Positions 52,763-60,853 of a DNA stretch of 64,000 bases are shown here, piece by piece (the stretch's first letter is position 1; the number at the start of each line of letters is the position of its first letter). Source of the DNA: Bacterioplanoides sp965200585 (GTDB taxonomy: Bacteria > Pseudomonadota > Gammaproteobacteria > Pseudomonadales > Oceanobacteraceae). The stretch lies in the NCBI RefSeq assembly GCF_965200585.1, contig NZ_OZ241361.1; one strand, given 5' to 3'. The notes below the pieces were generated by a model. It searched no databases and was not told the DNA's origin. It saw only the letters and a program-made list of their open reading frames with translations. Position numbers and translations under genes: made by a program.

Positions 52763-55165
52763 CTAGCGATTTTCTAAACGGTTAAAGTCAAGCATACCGG
52801 CATTAAGTGGTTCCTGTTGGAAAAATACCCGATGCAGTTGATCACTGTGTTGCCAGAAGCGCGGATTAGTACGACGCACGCCAAACTGGTCAACAAACTG
52901 CTGATAATCCTCTTCATTGTTGAGCGAAGCAATGGTGCTGGCCAGTTGTGGTAAACGGAAAGCTGAGACCCGATACAGCGCCCCCGGATAGGTACCTAAC
53001 ACCCCGGGAACCAGCGTCAGATAATCTTCTTCCGGCAGGCGGTTGCTGTCTTCGGTCAGCAGGCCATTGATATTGGTATGGCCACTGTTACGAATCAGGG
53101 TAAATAGCCCGGGTTGGCCGAGGTAATTATCCACCATCAGCAGCGACATTTCCGGCATCAGAGTCGCCGCTTGTCCCTTGACCTGATTCAGCGGCTGCAA
53201 CTCATTCAGCAATTGTGGCGTAGTATGTTGTGCCAGCGAATATTGATCGCTCAACGTCGGCTTCAAGTGAGACTGCAGGCGGCCAAAAAACTCCGACTTT
53301 GGATTATCACTCTGATAGTCGATGTCCGGATTACGAATCAGCTGCTGACCGTGAGTCACCAGAAATTCCTTTACTTCGTCACTGGTATCACGGTACCAGT
53401 GATCGGCCAGTTCAAGGCGAGATTCCTGTGGCAAAAAGGCGAGGAAATTAAATTCGCCTTCCATTCGTAAAAAATCCATATATAAACGGGTTAATAATTG
53501 ATGGCCAATATTGCCGTACACATCAAACTCGGCAACCAATAAATAATGAATGCGCTCTAACAATGGGTAGGTAATAACCCAGGCGGTTTTAGGCTCCTGT
53601 CCCACCAAGCCCTTAACCACACTGGAGCTGTCAAAGTGGCGGAATACCGTTAACGCGGCATTAGGGTTTTGTTGTTCACCGTCCCAGATTAATGATTCAT
53701 TAAAGGTATCAGTCTTATCGGACAATTGTTTATTTGCCCGACGTTTGGCTTTTAAAAATTGCCCTTGTAAATAGCTGTATTTAAACCAGTTGGTGACAAT
53801 GCCGGAATTGCTTTCTGCTTCACCCGGGAGGCGCAGGTTTTCACTTTGCTGATCTAAAAACTCTGCCATTTCCTGATCGTTGACTCTATCCGGGTCGGTG
53901 AAAAATACCCAAAAATGATCATCAATCACATTCAGAGCAACCTGACCACGACAAACCGGCCCTTTAATAAAACCCATGATGGTGTATTGCGCTTCTTCCA
54001 GCATAAAGCGGTAACGTGAACTCACGGGCAATTCTTTAAATGCTACAAAGGGGTTGGCCGCAATATCATTGTCATAACTTGGTAATTGAGTAACGGCGTA
54101 ATCCGGGTCAATAAATAAGTGAGTCAACCAATCCATACGTTGCTGGTTCAGGCGGTAGGGCATATGGTTTTTTGCAACAATGCTGGCGTGGTTTAACTGT
54201 AAACGGTAATACACCCGCTTAATGCCGGGGTCATCGTACGGGCGACGACTGGCAATGGGTTGAATTGGTAACCCGGGTGGTGTTGCCGAGCGAACCAATT
54301 TAAAGAAATACGACGGTCGTTGTTGTGGCTCCTGATGCGTGAATAATGCAATATCGGAAAAATACAGATTAGCCAGATACCAGTGTTCATAAATATAACG
54401 GCTGGCCAGTTGTTGTTTTAACGAGTCGGCATTTAAAAAAGCTTCCCATTGTTGGCGCTGGTGTTCAATGGCTTCTGGTAATTGTGGCGGCAGAGACATG
54501 GCTGCCCCTTGTTTAATCCAGTCACTCAATAAATTGTGTTCTTCTTCATTTAATGCCGGTAAAGCATAAGGCATGCCCCAGCGAGGATGGTCGGCGGCAA
54601 ACTGATTAAAATCTTCCCGAGTGGTGCACTGTTGTTCCCGATCGAGACCAAGGGTCACATCCTCGTGAATTAATGGCGAATCTTCGGCCTGGTAATCCGG
54701 GTTCTGCTGCTTTAATTCGAGCATTTTATAGAGCACAGAGTTTTGGCTATTAATAGCAGCGGTCTGGCTGCGCTCGTTGAGAATGGTATGGAAGTCACGC
54801 TCACGCCATTGTTGTGTGGTTTGGGCATCGATCCCCAGACGATTCGGCGTTGCCGCCAGAATGCGGGTGCCGTTGTAGACCAGCTCGGGGTTCGCGCCAC
54901 GCATAATGCCTTCCGGCGAGTTGAGTTTTAGCTGGCAAGGCGCGTCGTAACAGCCGTGGCAGACAATACAGCGTTGTTCCAGAATCGGCTTAATCTGCTG
55001 GTCAAAATGATCGGCACCTTGCGTTCCGGCGGGCAAACGTCGGTCTGAAATAACCGTCTCACCCAATAAAGCATCCAGGTCTTCGGAGAGCAGGGCAACG
55101 CTGCTGCAACCAGCTAAGAAGAAAATGATCAATAATAATCGCAACACGTCAGGCACTCGACACAT
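52763..55165 (-). CDS. cti: Fatty acid cis/trans isomerase
   Basis: Cti is a periplasmic heme enzyme that turns cis- into trans-unsaturated fatty acids in membrane lipids under solvent or heat stress. The 800 residues begin with a signal/lipobox-like segment (LLLIIFFLAGCSS) and a c-type heme site C66-x2-C69-H70 in RCIVCHGCYDAPC. Long conserved stretches such as RWGMPYALPALNEEEHNLLSDWIKQGA and YRLNQQRMDWL follow. The length matches the family (~760-800). Cti is common in Pseudomonas, Vibrio and marine oil-degraders. Confidence 0.93.
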   Translation of the reverse strand: MCRVPDVLRLLLIIFFLAGCSSVALLSEDLDALLGETVISDRRLPAGTQGADHFDQQIKPILEQRCIVCHGCYDAPCQLKLNSPEGIMRGANPELVYNGTRILAATPNRLGIDAQTTQQWRERDFHTILNERSQTAAINSQNSVLYKMLELKQQNPDYQAEDSPLIHEDVTLGLDREQQCTTREDFNQFAADHPRWGMPYALPALNEEEHNLLSDWIKQGAAMSLPPQLPEAIEHQRQQWEAFLNADSLKQQLASRYIYEHWYLANLYFSDIALFTHQEPQQRPSYFFKLVRSATPPGLPIQPIASRRPYDDPGIKRVYYRLQLNHASIVAKNHMPYRLNQQRMDWLTHLFIDPDYAVTQLPSYDNDIAANPFVAFKELPVSSRYRFMLEEAQYTIMGFIKGPVCRGQVALNVIDDHFWVFFTDPDRVNDQEMAEFLDQQSENLRLPGEAESNSGIVTNWFKYSYLQGQFLKAKRRANKQLSDKTDTFNESLIWDGEQQNPNAALTVFRHFDSSSVVKGLVGQEPKTAWVITYPLLERIHYLLVAEFDVYGNIGHQLLTRLYMDFLRMEGEFNFLAFLPQESRLELADHWYRDTSDEVKEFLVTHGQQLIRNPDIDYQSDNPKSEFFGRLQSHLKPTLSDQYSLAQHTTPQLLNELQPLNQVKGQAATLMPEMSLLMVDNYLGQPGLFTLIRNSGHTNINGLLTEDSNRLPEEDYLTLVPGVLGTYPGALYRVSAFRLPQLASTIASLNNEEDYQQFVDQFGVRRTNPRFWQHSDQLHRVFFQQEPLNAGMLDFNRLENR

Positions 55166-55233
55166 CTTTGAGGGAGACTGATTTTACCACTGATCCGTTT
55201 TTCTGAGAGGACTGAAACGTAAAATCGTATCTA

Positions 55234-56235
55234 TTATTCAGGGGTGTCCTGGATCGGCTGGCATAAATTCAGCACTGCACGAATGGAGAGATCCGGGTGT
55301 TGCCGATAATAATCCTCCATATATAACCGGGTTTGCTGATGTACTTTCTGAAAATGGAAAGCGAGATAGGCTTCCAGTGGCAGCGGTAATACCTTGGGAG
55401 AGAGGGTGAGCAATAAGCGATAAAGCCATGGGCGCAGCAATATCAAGCCACCAATACGTAACAGGGTTCGGCCAAAACCCGCGGGTTTCTGCATAGGAAT
55501 TAAAAAGCGTTGAGCCCGGGAGAGTGTTTTGAGTTGTTTGCTGTTGCGCCGTAGCTGCTGAAAACGCCAGTCGGATGCTTGCAAAACGCATAAAAATGTC
55601 ATCAGAAAGGCGGAAGGAATGGCCGAATCCTCAATCGCAGAGGCCGATACTCTGGCGCGGATGCCTCCCTGATTAAATAACGCAGTGATCTGCCGGGCTA
55701 ATGCCGGAGATGCTGATGAGATCGACATTTTTAGCGGTGGCAAATAATACGCTATGCCGCTGTTTTCTTTCTCTGTATCAGTAGTCTGGAGCAGACCTGG
55801 AAGAGGAGCCTGATAGGCAATCAGGCTGATTAAGCCTTCTGCAATCGGAGTACCGGGTAGCTCCTGTTGTAATTGCTGGTGATCTTCACGGCTGGGTTGC
55901 AACATCAATAGCGGAGTATTGATGCATGTTTGTCGAACGTCATCATAGGGAAGAGCACGCAGTGCATCCGAAGGAATGGTCAGGATAATCAGATCAAATC
56001 CGGACTCAGCAGGCCACTGTGTAACAATATCGTCCGCAAAAAAGTGTATGGCTGGCGATGGCGGGCGACGGCTAGTTAACAGCTTAGGGCCAGTTAACGG
56101 CAGCAGTGTCATACCTTGGACAATTTTTTCGCGGTATTTTTCTTTAATCAGGTAGCTGATTCGATGACCCGCTTGCTGAAAGTGATAACCATACACCTGA
56201 CCTACTGCTCCGGCACCGACGATCAGAATATTCAT
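55234..56235 (-). CDS. Ketopantoate reductase-like (PanE/ApbA) protein
   Basis: This is a 333-residue NADP-binding oxidoreductase. The start MNILIVGAGAVGQVYGYHFQQAG is the PanE Rossmann motif, and LIILTIPSDALRAL follows as in the family. The C-terminal half (residues ~180-330) is divergent and the PanE catalytic lysine/asparagine pattern is not obvious, so the substrate may differ from 2-dehydropantoate. The ATG at 56235 has GAGGTGGGT just upstream. It is followed by cti on the same strand. Confidence 0.75.
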   Translation of the reverse strand: MNILIVGAGAVGQVYGYHFQQAGHRISYLIKEKYREKIVQGMTLLPLTGPKLLTSRRPPSPAIHFFADDIVTQWPAESGFDLIILTIPSDALRALPYDDVRQTCINTPLLMLQPSREDHQQLQQELPGTPIAEGLISLIAYQAPLPGLLQTTDTEKENSGIAYYLPPLKMSISSASPALARQITALFNQGGIRARVSASAIEDSAIPSAFLMTFLCVLQASDWRFQQLRRNSKQLKTLSRAQRFLIPMQKPAGFGRTLLRIGGLILLRPWLYRLLLTLSPKVLPLPLEAYLAFHFQKVHQQTRLYMEDYYRQHPDLSIRAVLNLCQPIQDTPE

Positions 56236-56257
56236 ACCCACCTCGCTGGACTGTATT

Positions 56258-56923
56258 TTACGATGCGTAATCGTAAGGGCCGCCTTTTTGTAGTGCCGTT
56301 TGATAGGTTTTTAACGCGTGTACCTGTTTTACATAGCGCTTAATATTCGGATAACCATCGGCTGTGGCGCGTACTAAAGCCGCTTCCAACGGAAAGATCA
56401 TCTGGATATCGGCCGAGCGGATCGCGCCACCGCAAAACCATTGATGGCTGGCCAGGTGTTTTTCAATATAGTTCAGGTTATTGATCAGGTTCGGGCCAGA
56501 ATAGGCAGCCTCGACTTTGTTGGCTAAGGTGCGGGCGATGGGCTTAATGAAAAACGGCATCGGTGCGGTGCGCATTTTTTCAAACAGTAATGCCATAACA
56601 ATAAGCGGCATTAATGAGCCTTCACTGTAATGCAGCCAGTATTTATTTTGCCAATAATCGGCATCTGTTGAAGCCGGCTCAAAGTGATTGTCCGTCAGGC
56701 TGACCAGATATTCGATAATCAATCCGGATTCAGCGATGACTTCATCGTTGTGAGTAATGACCGGCGATTTGCCCAATGGATGTATTTGTTCAAGGGCTTT
56801 GGGTGCCAGGGAGGTTTTAGCATCACGCTGATAGGTTTTGATCTGATAATCCAGTCCCAGCTCTTCTAATAGCCAGATAATACGTTGTGACCGTGAGTTA
56901 TTAAGGTGGTGCAGAGTAATCAT
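56258..56923 (-). CDS. Glutathione S-transferase family protein
   Basis: This is a 221-residue cytosolic GST. The thioredoxin-fold half has MITLHHLNNSRSQRIIWLLEELGLDYQI and PLGKSPVITHNDEVIAESGLIIEYL, with the catalytic Ser/Asn near the N-terminus. The helical C-terminal half holds SAYSGP-like AAYSGPNLINNLNYIEKHLASHQWFCGG and SADIQMIFPLEAA. It lies 22 bases upstream of the PanE-like gene, probably in one transcript. Confidence 0.9.
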   Translation of the reverse strand: MITLHHLNNSRSQRIIWLLEELGLDYQIKTYQRDAKTSLAPKALEQIHPLGKSPVITHNDEVIAESGLIIEYLVSLTDNHFEPASTDADYWQNKYWLHYSEGSLMPLIVMALLFEKMRTAPMPFFIKPIARTLANKVEAAYSGPNLINNLNYIEKHLASHQWFCGGAIRSADIQMIFPLEAALVRATADGYPNIKRYVKQVHALKTYQTALQKGGPYDYAS

Positions 56924-57024
56924 GGTATGCCCTCGAATTCGTGAATGATGAGTTTAAAGATCTGTTCAGGAATTCAGAGGGTGTAATGTGCCATCCCACA
57001 CAGGCAGAAGGAATTGTTACTTAT

Positions 57025-57053
57025 TGATAATGTTTCTCATAATCATTATTATC
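57025..57053. promoter_or_regulatory. Candidate Fur box upstream of the thioredoxin-like gene
   Basis: The region reads TGATAATGTTTCTC followed by ATAATCATTATTATC, matching a good part of the Fur consensus GATAATGATAATCATTATC in overlapping registers (about 13 of 19 positions in the best one I counted). It lies 30-60 bases before the start codon. Iron control of the three-gene operon is inferred. Confidence 0.5.
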
Positions 57054-57082
57054 TCGGCCGAGAGAATATGATGGAGTCCTCA

Positions 57083-57559
57083 ATGTTATCCCGCCTGTTT
57101 GTATTATGTATTTTGTTCAGCTCACTCACGATTCATGCTCTGGAAATCAATGATGATATTCCTCCGGAAGTTGCTCAGGCATTGGAGCTGGATGCCAATA
57201 AAATCACGATTGTTGATTTTTTTGCCTCCTGGTGTGTTTCCTGCCGTATCGAGTTGCCCGAGGTTTCCGCGCTGACTCCACAACTGGATAGCGCACAAAT
57301 CGACGTGATCGGCATTAATGTCGATGAAGAAGTACAAGAAGGACTTGAGTACATTCAGTCATTTGAGGCGACGGGTGGGTTGAATTTTCGCGTGTTGATG
57401 GATACCGAACAAAGCCTGATTGAAGCCTTTGAGCCGCTGGGAATGCCAGCTTTATATTATCTGCATCAGGGTAAGGTAAAAGCCATGCACCTGGGCGCGG
57501 TTGCTAATATTTCTGCCGTGATTCGCCAGGATCTGAATAAGCTGGGTTATCGCGAATGA
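57083..57559 (+). CDS. TlpA-like exported thioredoxin
   Basis: This is a ~158-residue thioredoxin-fold protein with an N-terminal signal peptide (LSRLFVLCILFSSLTIHA) and the redox motif CVSC in FFASWCVSCRIELPEV. PALYYL holds the cis-proline (GMPALYYLHQG). It should act in the periplasm, perhaps on disulfides of its operon partners. The ATG at 57083 has GGAG six bases upstream; earlier in-frame ATGs at 57068 and 57071 are also possible. The stop overlaps the next gene (ATGA). Confidence 0.88.
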   Translation: MLSRLFVLCILFSSLTIHALEINDDIPPEVAQALELDANKITIVDFFASWCVSCRIELPEVSALTPQLDSAQIDVIGINVDEEVQEGLEYIQSFEATGGLNFRVLMDTEQSLIEAFEPLGMPALYYLHQGKVKAMHLGAVANISAVIRQDLNKLGYRE

Positions 57560-58098
57560 AACGATTATTTAATTTACAGCCCATTGCTGGGTTTGCGTAT
57601 GTCGGTTTTTTATCTGTCGGGATTTTTATATCCGGCTGTTCATCAGTAACGCATGAAAAGCCTGGGGATGCCTTTCAGTCATCGATGGATGTGAAGGTAT
57701 CCATTGATGAGCCGCTGCTGGCTGGCTCTGAAAAACAGCCAGCAGATATAACTCCAAAGCTGACCCCGGAACCAGCTCTAAAACCAGTGCTAATGCCAAA
57801 ACCCAAAGCCAGTCCTCGTATTACAAAACCGGTGACGGCTGTGGCTGTTAAATCACCAGTGTCACCGGATGCTAATAAGGAATCCGCCGAAGAAACGGCT
57901 GGGATATGGAGTCAGATCAAGGACTTTTTCACAATTGAAAAGGTTCGCCCCTGGCAAAAAGCCACGCTGGCAAAAGAGACGATGAAAGCTTCAGGCCCGA
58001 TCCCTGGTGCCGAAAAATTTACCCTGAAAATATATACCTCAAAAGAAGGCAGTCGTGGCGGCACTGGTGTTGCTGGCGGCGGCTGTGGCTGTAACTGA
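57556..58098 (+). CDS. DUF4266 domain lipoprotein
   Basis: This is a 180-residue lipoprotein with lipobox FISGCSS. A proline/lysine-rich linker (residues ~60-110, KPVLMPKPKASPRITKPV) leads to the C-terminal DUF4266 domain, which reads KVRPWQKATLAKETM...LKIYTSKEGSRGGTGVAGGG and ends CGCN. The family is usually only the ~70-residue domain, so the linker makes this a long member. The invariant Gly/Cys end could bind metal or be modified. It sits between the thioredoxin-like and DUF3570 genes, a conserved trio. Confidence 0.87.
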   Translation: MKRLFNLQPIAGFAYVGFLSVGIFISGCSSVTHEKPGDAFQSSMDVKVSIDEPLLAGSEKQPADITPKLTPEPALKPVLMPKPKASPRITKPVTAVAVKSPVSPDANKESAEETAGIWSQIKDFFTIEKVRPWQKATLAKETMKASGPIPGAEKFTLKIYTSKEGSRGGTGVAGGGCGCN

Positions 58099-58099
58099 T

Positions 58100-59272
58100 A
58101 TGAAAAAAATAACCTCTTTATCTTTGCTGGCAGCAGCGGCCTCGATGGCTGTTGCGGAAGATAAAATATCACTGCAAAACCTTCAGTATGAAGAGAGTGA
58201 TCAGCGTATTAAAGTTGATGACTGGGTATTGTCAGCTGAGTTGAATCCGGATGTTGATAATCAGATTACCGTCAATGCCGGGCTGGATACAATTTCTGGT
58301 GCGTCTCCGGCATGGCAGCCGAGAGTTGCGCTGGAGCGACCGGATAATCTGGCGGATGTTAATGCCGTTGCCGCGTCTCCGGTTTATGGTTACGACCCGG
58401 CCGGATACGATGTGGTAAACGTCCCGGTTCCTGATGAGCACCGTCGTTCTTTTGGGCTGGGCTGGCTGACCCGGGATAAGCAGCGTAATGAGCTGTTTGT
58501 TGGTGCTGATTATTCATCCGAGCCGGATTATATCAGCCGTGCTGTATCGGCATCCTATTTATGGTTTACCGATGCCAGTAAAAATACCAGCCTGACCATT
58601 GGCTCTTCGTTACAGTCAAATCGTTCGCTCGTTTTTAATGAATTTTTTGATACTCACTGGGAAGATTTAACAGCGTTTAATCTGGAGTTGGGTATCAGTC
58701 AGGTGGTTTCTCCGCGCAGTGTGTTAAGTGCTAATGTATTTGCCTTGCGTGATAGTGGTTATCTGACCAATCATTATCAGACAATTTTGCGCCTGGCTGA
58801 CATTAACGACGACGGTGTTTTTGAAACTCTGCTGGCAGCTGAGCATCGTCCGGATTTGCGCCGGGCGGCCGGTACTTCGTTAAAATGGATGATGCAGTGG
58901 CAGAGTTATTACGCCACACACACAGGCTATCGCTTTTATTATGATGACTGGGGAATTCAGTCGCATACTCTGGACTTTAAGCAGTATCTGACGGTGATGG
59001 ATGAATTAACGCTGAGTCTGGTATGGCGATATTACGATCAGACGGAAGCGGATTTTTATAAAGATCCCGACAGTCAGCGGCCGGAGTTTGCTTTGGGAGG
59101 CTTTGGTAGTTCTGATCACCGAATGGGAGAATTCAGTGCTCAGACGTTTGAGCTGGGGGCGGCTTACGATGTGACGCAAGGCATTACGCTGAACGCTCAG
59201 GTAGGGGATTATGATCACTCAACCGACTTTTCGGCCAGCTGGGTTGCTGTGGGAATAACCTTTAAGCGCTAG
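58100..59272 (+). CDS. DUF3570 outer-membrane beta-barrel protein
   Basis: This is a 390-residue protein with signal peptide (MKKITSLSLLAAAASMAVA) and many amphipathic beta strands ending in FKR, consistent with a barrel of the outer membrane. Family features are DTISGASPAWQ near residue 60, RRSFGLGWL and the periodic aromatic/glycine strands (YHTGYRFYYDDWGIQSHTLDF-like region near residue 285). DUF3570 is regularly found with DUF4266 proteins. Function is not established. It starts one base after the DUF4266 stop and is followed by a terminator. Confidence 0.9.
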   Translation: MKKITSLSLLAAAASMAVAEDKISLQNLQYEESDQRIKVDDWVLSAELNPDVDNQITVNAGLDTISGASPAWQPRVALERPDNLADVNAVAASPVYGYDPAGYDVVNVPVPDEHRRSFGLGWLTRDKQRNELFVGADYSSEPDYISRAVSASYLWFTDASKNTSLTIGSSLQSNRSLVFNEFFDTHWEDLTAFNLELGISQVVSPRSVLSANVFALRDSGYLTNHYQTILRLADINDDGVFETLLAAEHRPDLRRAAGTSLKWMMQWQSYYATHTGYRFYYDDWGIQSHTLDFKQYLTVMDELTLSLVWRYYDQTEADFYKDPDSQRPEFALGGFGSSDHRMGEFSAQTFELGAAYDVTQGITLNAQVGDYDHSTDFSASWVAVGITFKR

Positions 59273-59323
59273 TGCGGGTTATTTCTTTCTCTATTTCTTT
59301 TTTTGGTGCGTTATTTTTTTGTT

Positions 59324-59360
59324 AAAGCCTTTGTGGATGTTAAATCCACAAAGGCTTTTT
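59324..59360. terminator. Terminator after the DUF3570 gene
   Basis: A long stem (AAAGCCTTTGTGGAT, loop GTTA, ATCCACAAAGGCTTT) ends in a T run. It lies between two converging genes and may serve both. Confidence 0.92.
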
Positions 59361-59388
59361 AGTCTGACTTTAAAACACGTCTCAGGGC

Positions 59389-60771
59389 TTAATAATTAAC
59401 CACTTGGTACTGGCTGTTGTTATACATAATTAAGGCATTACGTGTGGTCGTCATTTTGCTGAACTGCGCGCTGGTGGTGTAAGAACCAGCGGTCTGGCTG
59501 GTGTCGTTATTGTGCAGAACCGACAATTGGTTACCATGCAAAATGCTCAGCAGTCCGCGTTGTGGGTGGCTTTCCAGATCCGTTACTGCGTCGTTATAAC
59601 GAAGCACAGATGATGGGTTAGCAATGGCTTGGCTCCAGTCGCTATTGCTGAACACGGCTACTTCATTGCCATTGCTGACCGCCAGTTGTTTATCCTGATT
59701 AAAGAAGGTCAATTGTGTGGCGCCGGTTAGCTGATAGCTGGAAATGAGTGTCAGGTTAGAGCTGTCGAAGATATGGATCTGGCCGCTGCTCATCACCATG
59801 GCGATGTACATACCATTATTGCTGAAGGTCCAGTCAGACAAGCTGTCGCTGGCACTCAGTGTGGTGCCAACAGAAGCCGATATGGCTGCCGTGCTGCCGT
59901 CGATGCGCGTCAGGGAAACCTGATTCTGATAAACCTGATAGCCAACAAGTTGTTGCCCGTCATGACTCTGAATAATGGATTGTACGTAACCGGTTGTATT
60001 GTTGGCGGCATTCACCAGGCTGGGATAAAGATTGGCGCTATTGCGGGCCAGGCTCTGGCTGCCCTGTAATACACCTAATTTCAGACTGGTTGAACTGTCG
60101 TAGTAAGGGGATACCAGCCAGATTTTGGTGTTGTCGCTGTCGAGCAGGCCCTGGGTTAGTGGTGCGGGTATATCGCCGTTGCCGTATTCATCATCATCGT
60201 CGTCATCATCATCGTCGTCATCTTCTTCGTCGTCATCGTCGTCTTCTTCATACTCGTCATCATCATCGTCGTCCTCCTCTTCTTCATCGTCATCATCATC
60301 CAGTGGTGTTATGGATGCGGGAAGGGATGCGGCAGACGTCAGGCTGGCGATATTGATTTGTGCCGCATCGTCTAAACCATCAATTAAAACGGTTGCGTTA
60401 CTGCAGGAGGCCAGTAATGCCGGAGTGCATGAAAATGTCGCCAAAATAGTTTGATTCAGAATATCGACATCTACCAGAGAGACCGTGGTATTACCGGCGG
60501 AATCAACCATTGGCCAGTTCTTAACTGTCATAGCACTGATTTGAGCGCTGTCAGTGGTTGGCTGAGGTTGATTCGGTGCCGGTTGTCCTGGGTTTGATGG
60601 TTGCCCGGGGTTTGACGGAGTGCCGGGTTGGCCGGTTTGCGGGGCATTAATTTGCCCGCTGGGTGGCAGCTGGCTGCTACCTCCGGTAGTTCCGCCAGCG
60701 CCACCTCCGCTATTACCACCACATGCGGCAAGAAAGATGGCCAATGAAATTGGATTGATAATAGTTCTCAT
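59389..60771 (-). CDS. Lipoprotein with acidic tract and beta-propeller-like domain
   Basis: This is a 460-residue lipoprotein (lipobox LAACGG) of unrecognised family. A Gly/Pro/Gln-rich linker at residues ~18-75 is followed by a small domain, then a run of about 40 nearly pure Asp/Glu residues (about 155-197). The C-terminal ~260 residues have WD40/YncE-like repeats (SHDGQQLVGYQVYQNQVSL, SNNGMYIAMVMSSGQIHIFD, NQDKQLAVSNGNEVAVF), suggesting a propeller. It would sit on the outer membrane. The acidic tract may bind calcium. It is divergent from the next lipoprotein gene. Confidence 0.75.
   Translation of the reverse strand: MRTIINPISLAIFLAACGGNSGGGAGGTTGGSSQLPPSGQINAPQTGQPGTPSNPGQPSNPGQPAPNQPQPTTDSAQISAMTVKNWPMVDSAGNTTVSLVDVDILNQTILATFSCTPALLASCSNATVLIDGLDDAAQINIASLTSAASLPASITPLDDDDDEEEEDDDDDDEYEEDDDDDEEDDDDDDDDDDDEYGNGDIPAPLTQGLLDSDNTKIWLVSPYYDSSTSLKLGVLQGSQSLARNSANLYPSLVNAANNTTGYVQSIIQSHDGQQLVGYQVYQNQVSLTRIDGSTAAISASVGTTLSASDSLSDWTFSNNGMYIAMVMSSGQIHIFDSSNLTLISSYQLTGATQLTFFNQDKQLAVSNGNEVAVFSNSDWSQAIANPSSVLRYNDAVTDLESHPQRGLLSILHGNQLSVLHNNDTSQTAGSYTTSAQFSKMTTTRNALIMYNNSQYQVVNY
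60188..60301. repeat. TCA/TCG trinucleotide repeat (poly-Asp/Glu codons)
   Basis: About 110 bases consist almost wholly of TCA, TCG and TCT/TCC trinucleotides, encoding the Asp/Glu run on the minus strand. Slippage would change the length of the tract in frame. Confidence 0.85.
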
Positions 60772-60811
60772 TTTCTATTTACACTTACATTTACTATTGA
60801 TTACAATTGGT

Positions 60812-60830
60812 AATGATAAATAATATCATT
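60812..60830. promoter_or_regulatory. Palindromic Fur-like site between divergent lipoprotein genes
   Basis: AATGATA and TATCATT flank five bases (AATAA), a perfect 7-5-7 inverted repeat matching Fur-type sites (TGATAA...TATCA). It lies 41 bases from the minus-strand start and 24 bases before the plus-strand start at 60854. A Fur role is inferred; other AT-rich operators are possible. Confidence 0.4.
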
Positions 60831-60853
60831 TGCAATTAATAGGCATGGTAGTA

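Noticed and set aside
60125..60454. Plus-strand frame coding for long poly-Ser (and another for His/Arg)
   Set aside because: It is the complement of the Asp/Glu codons of the minus-strand lipoprotein, which has a lipobox and a coherent domain layout.
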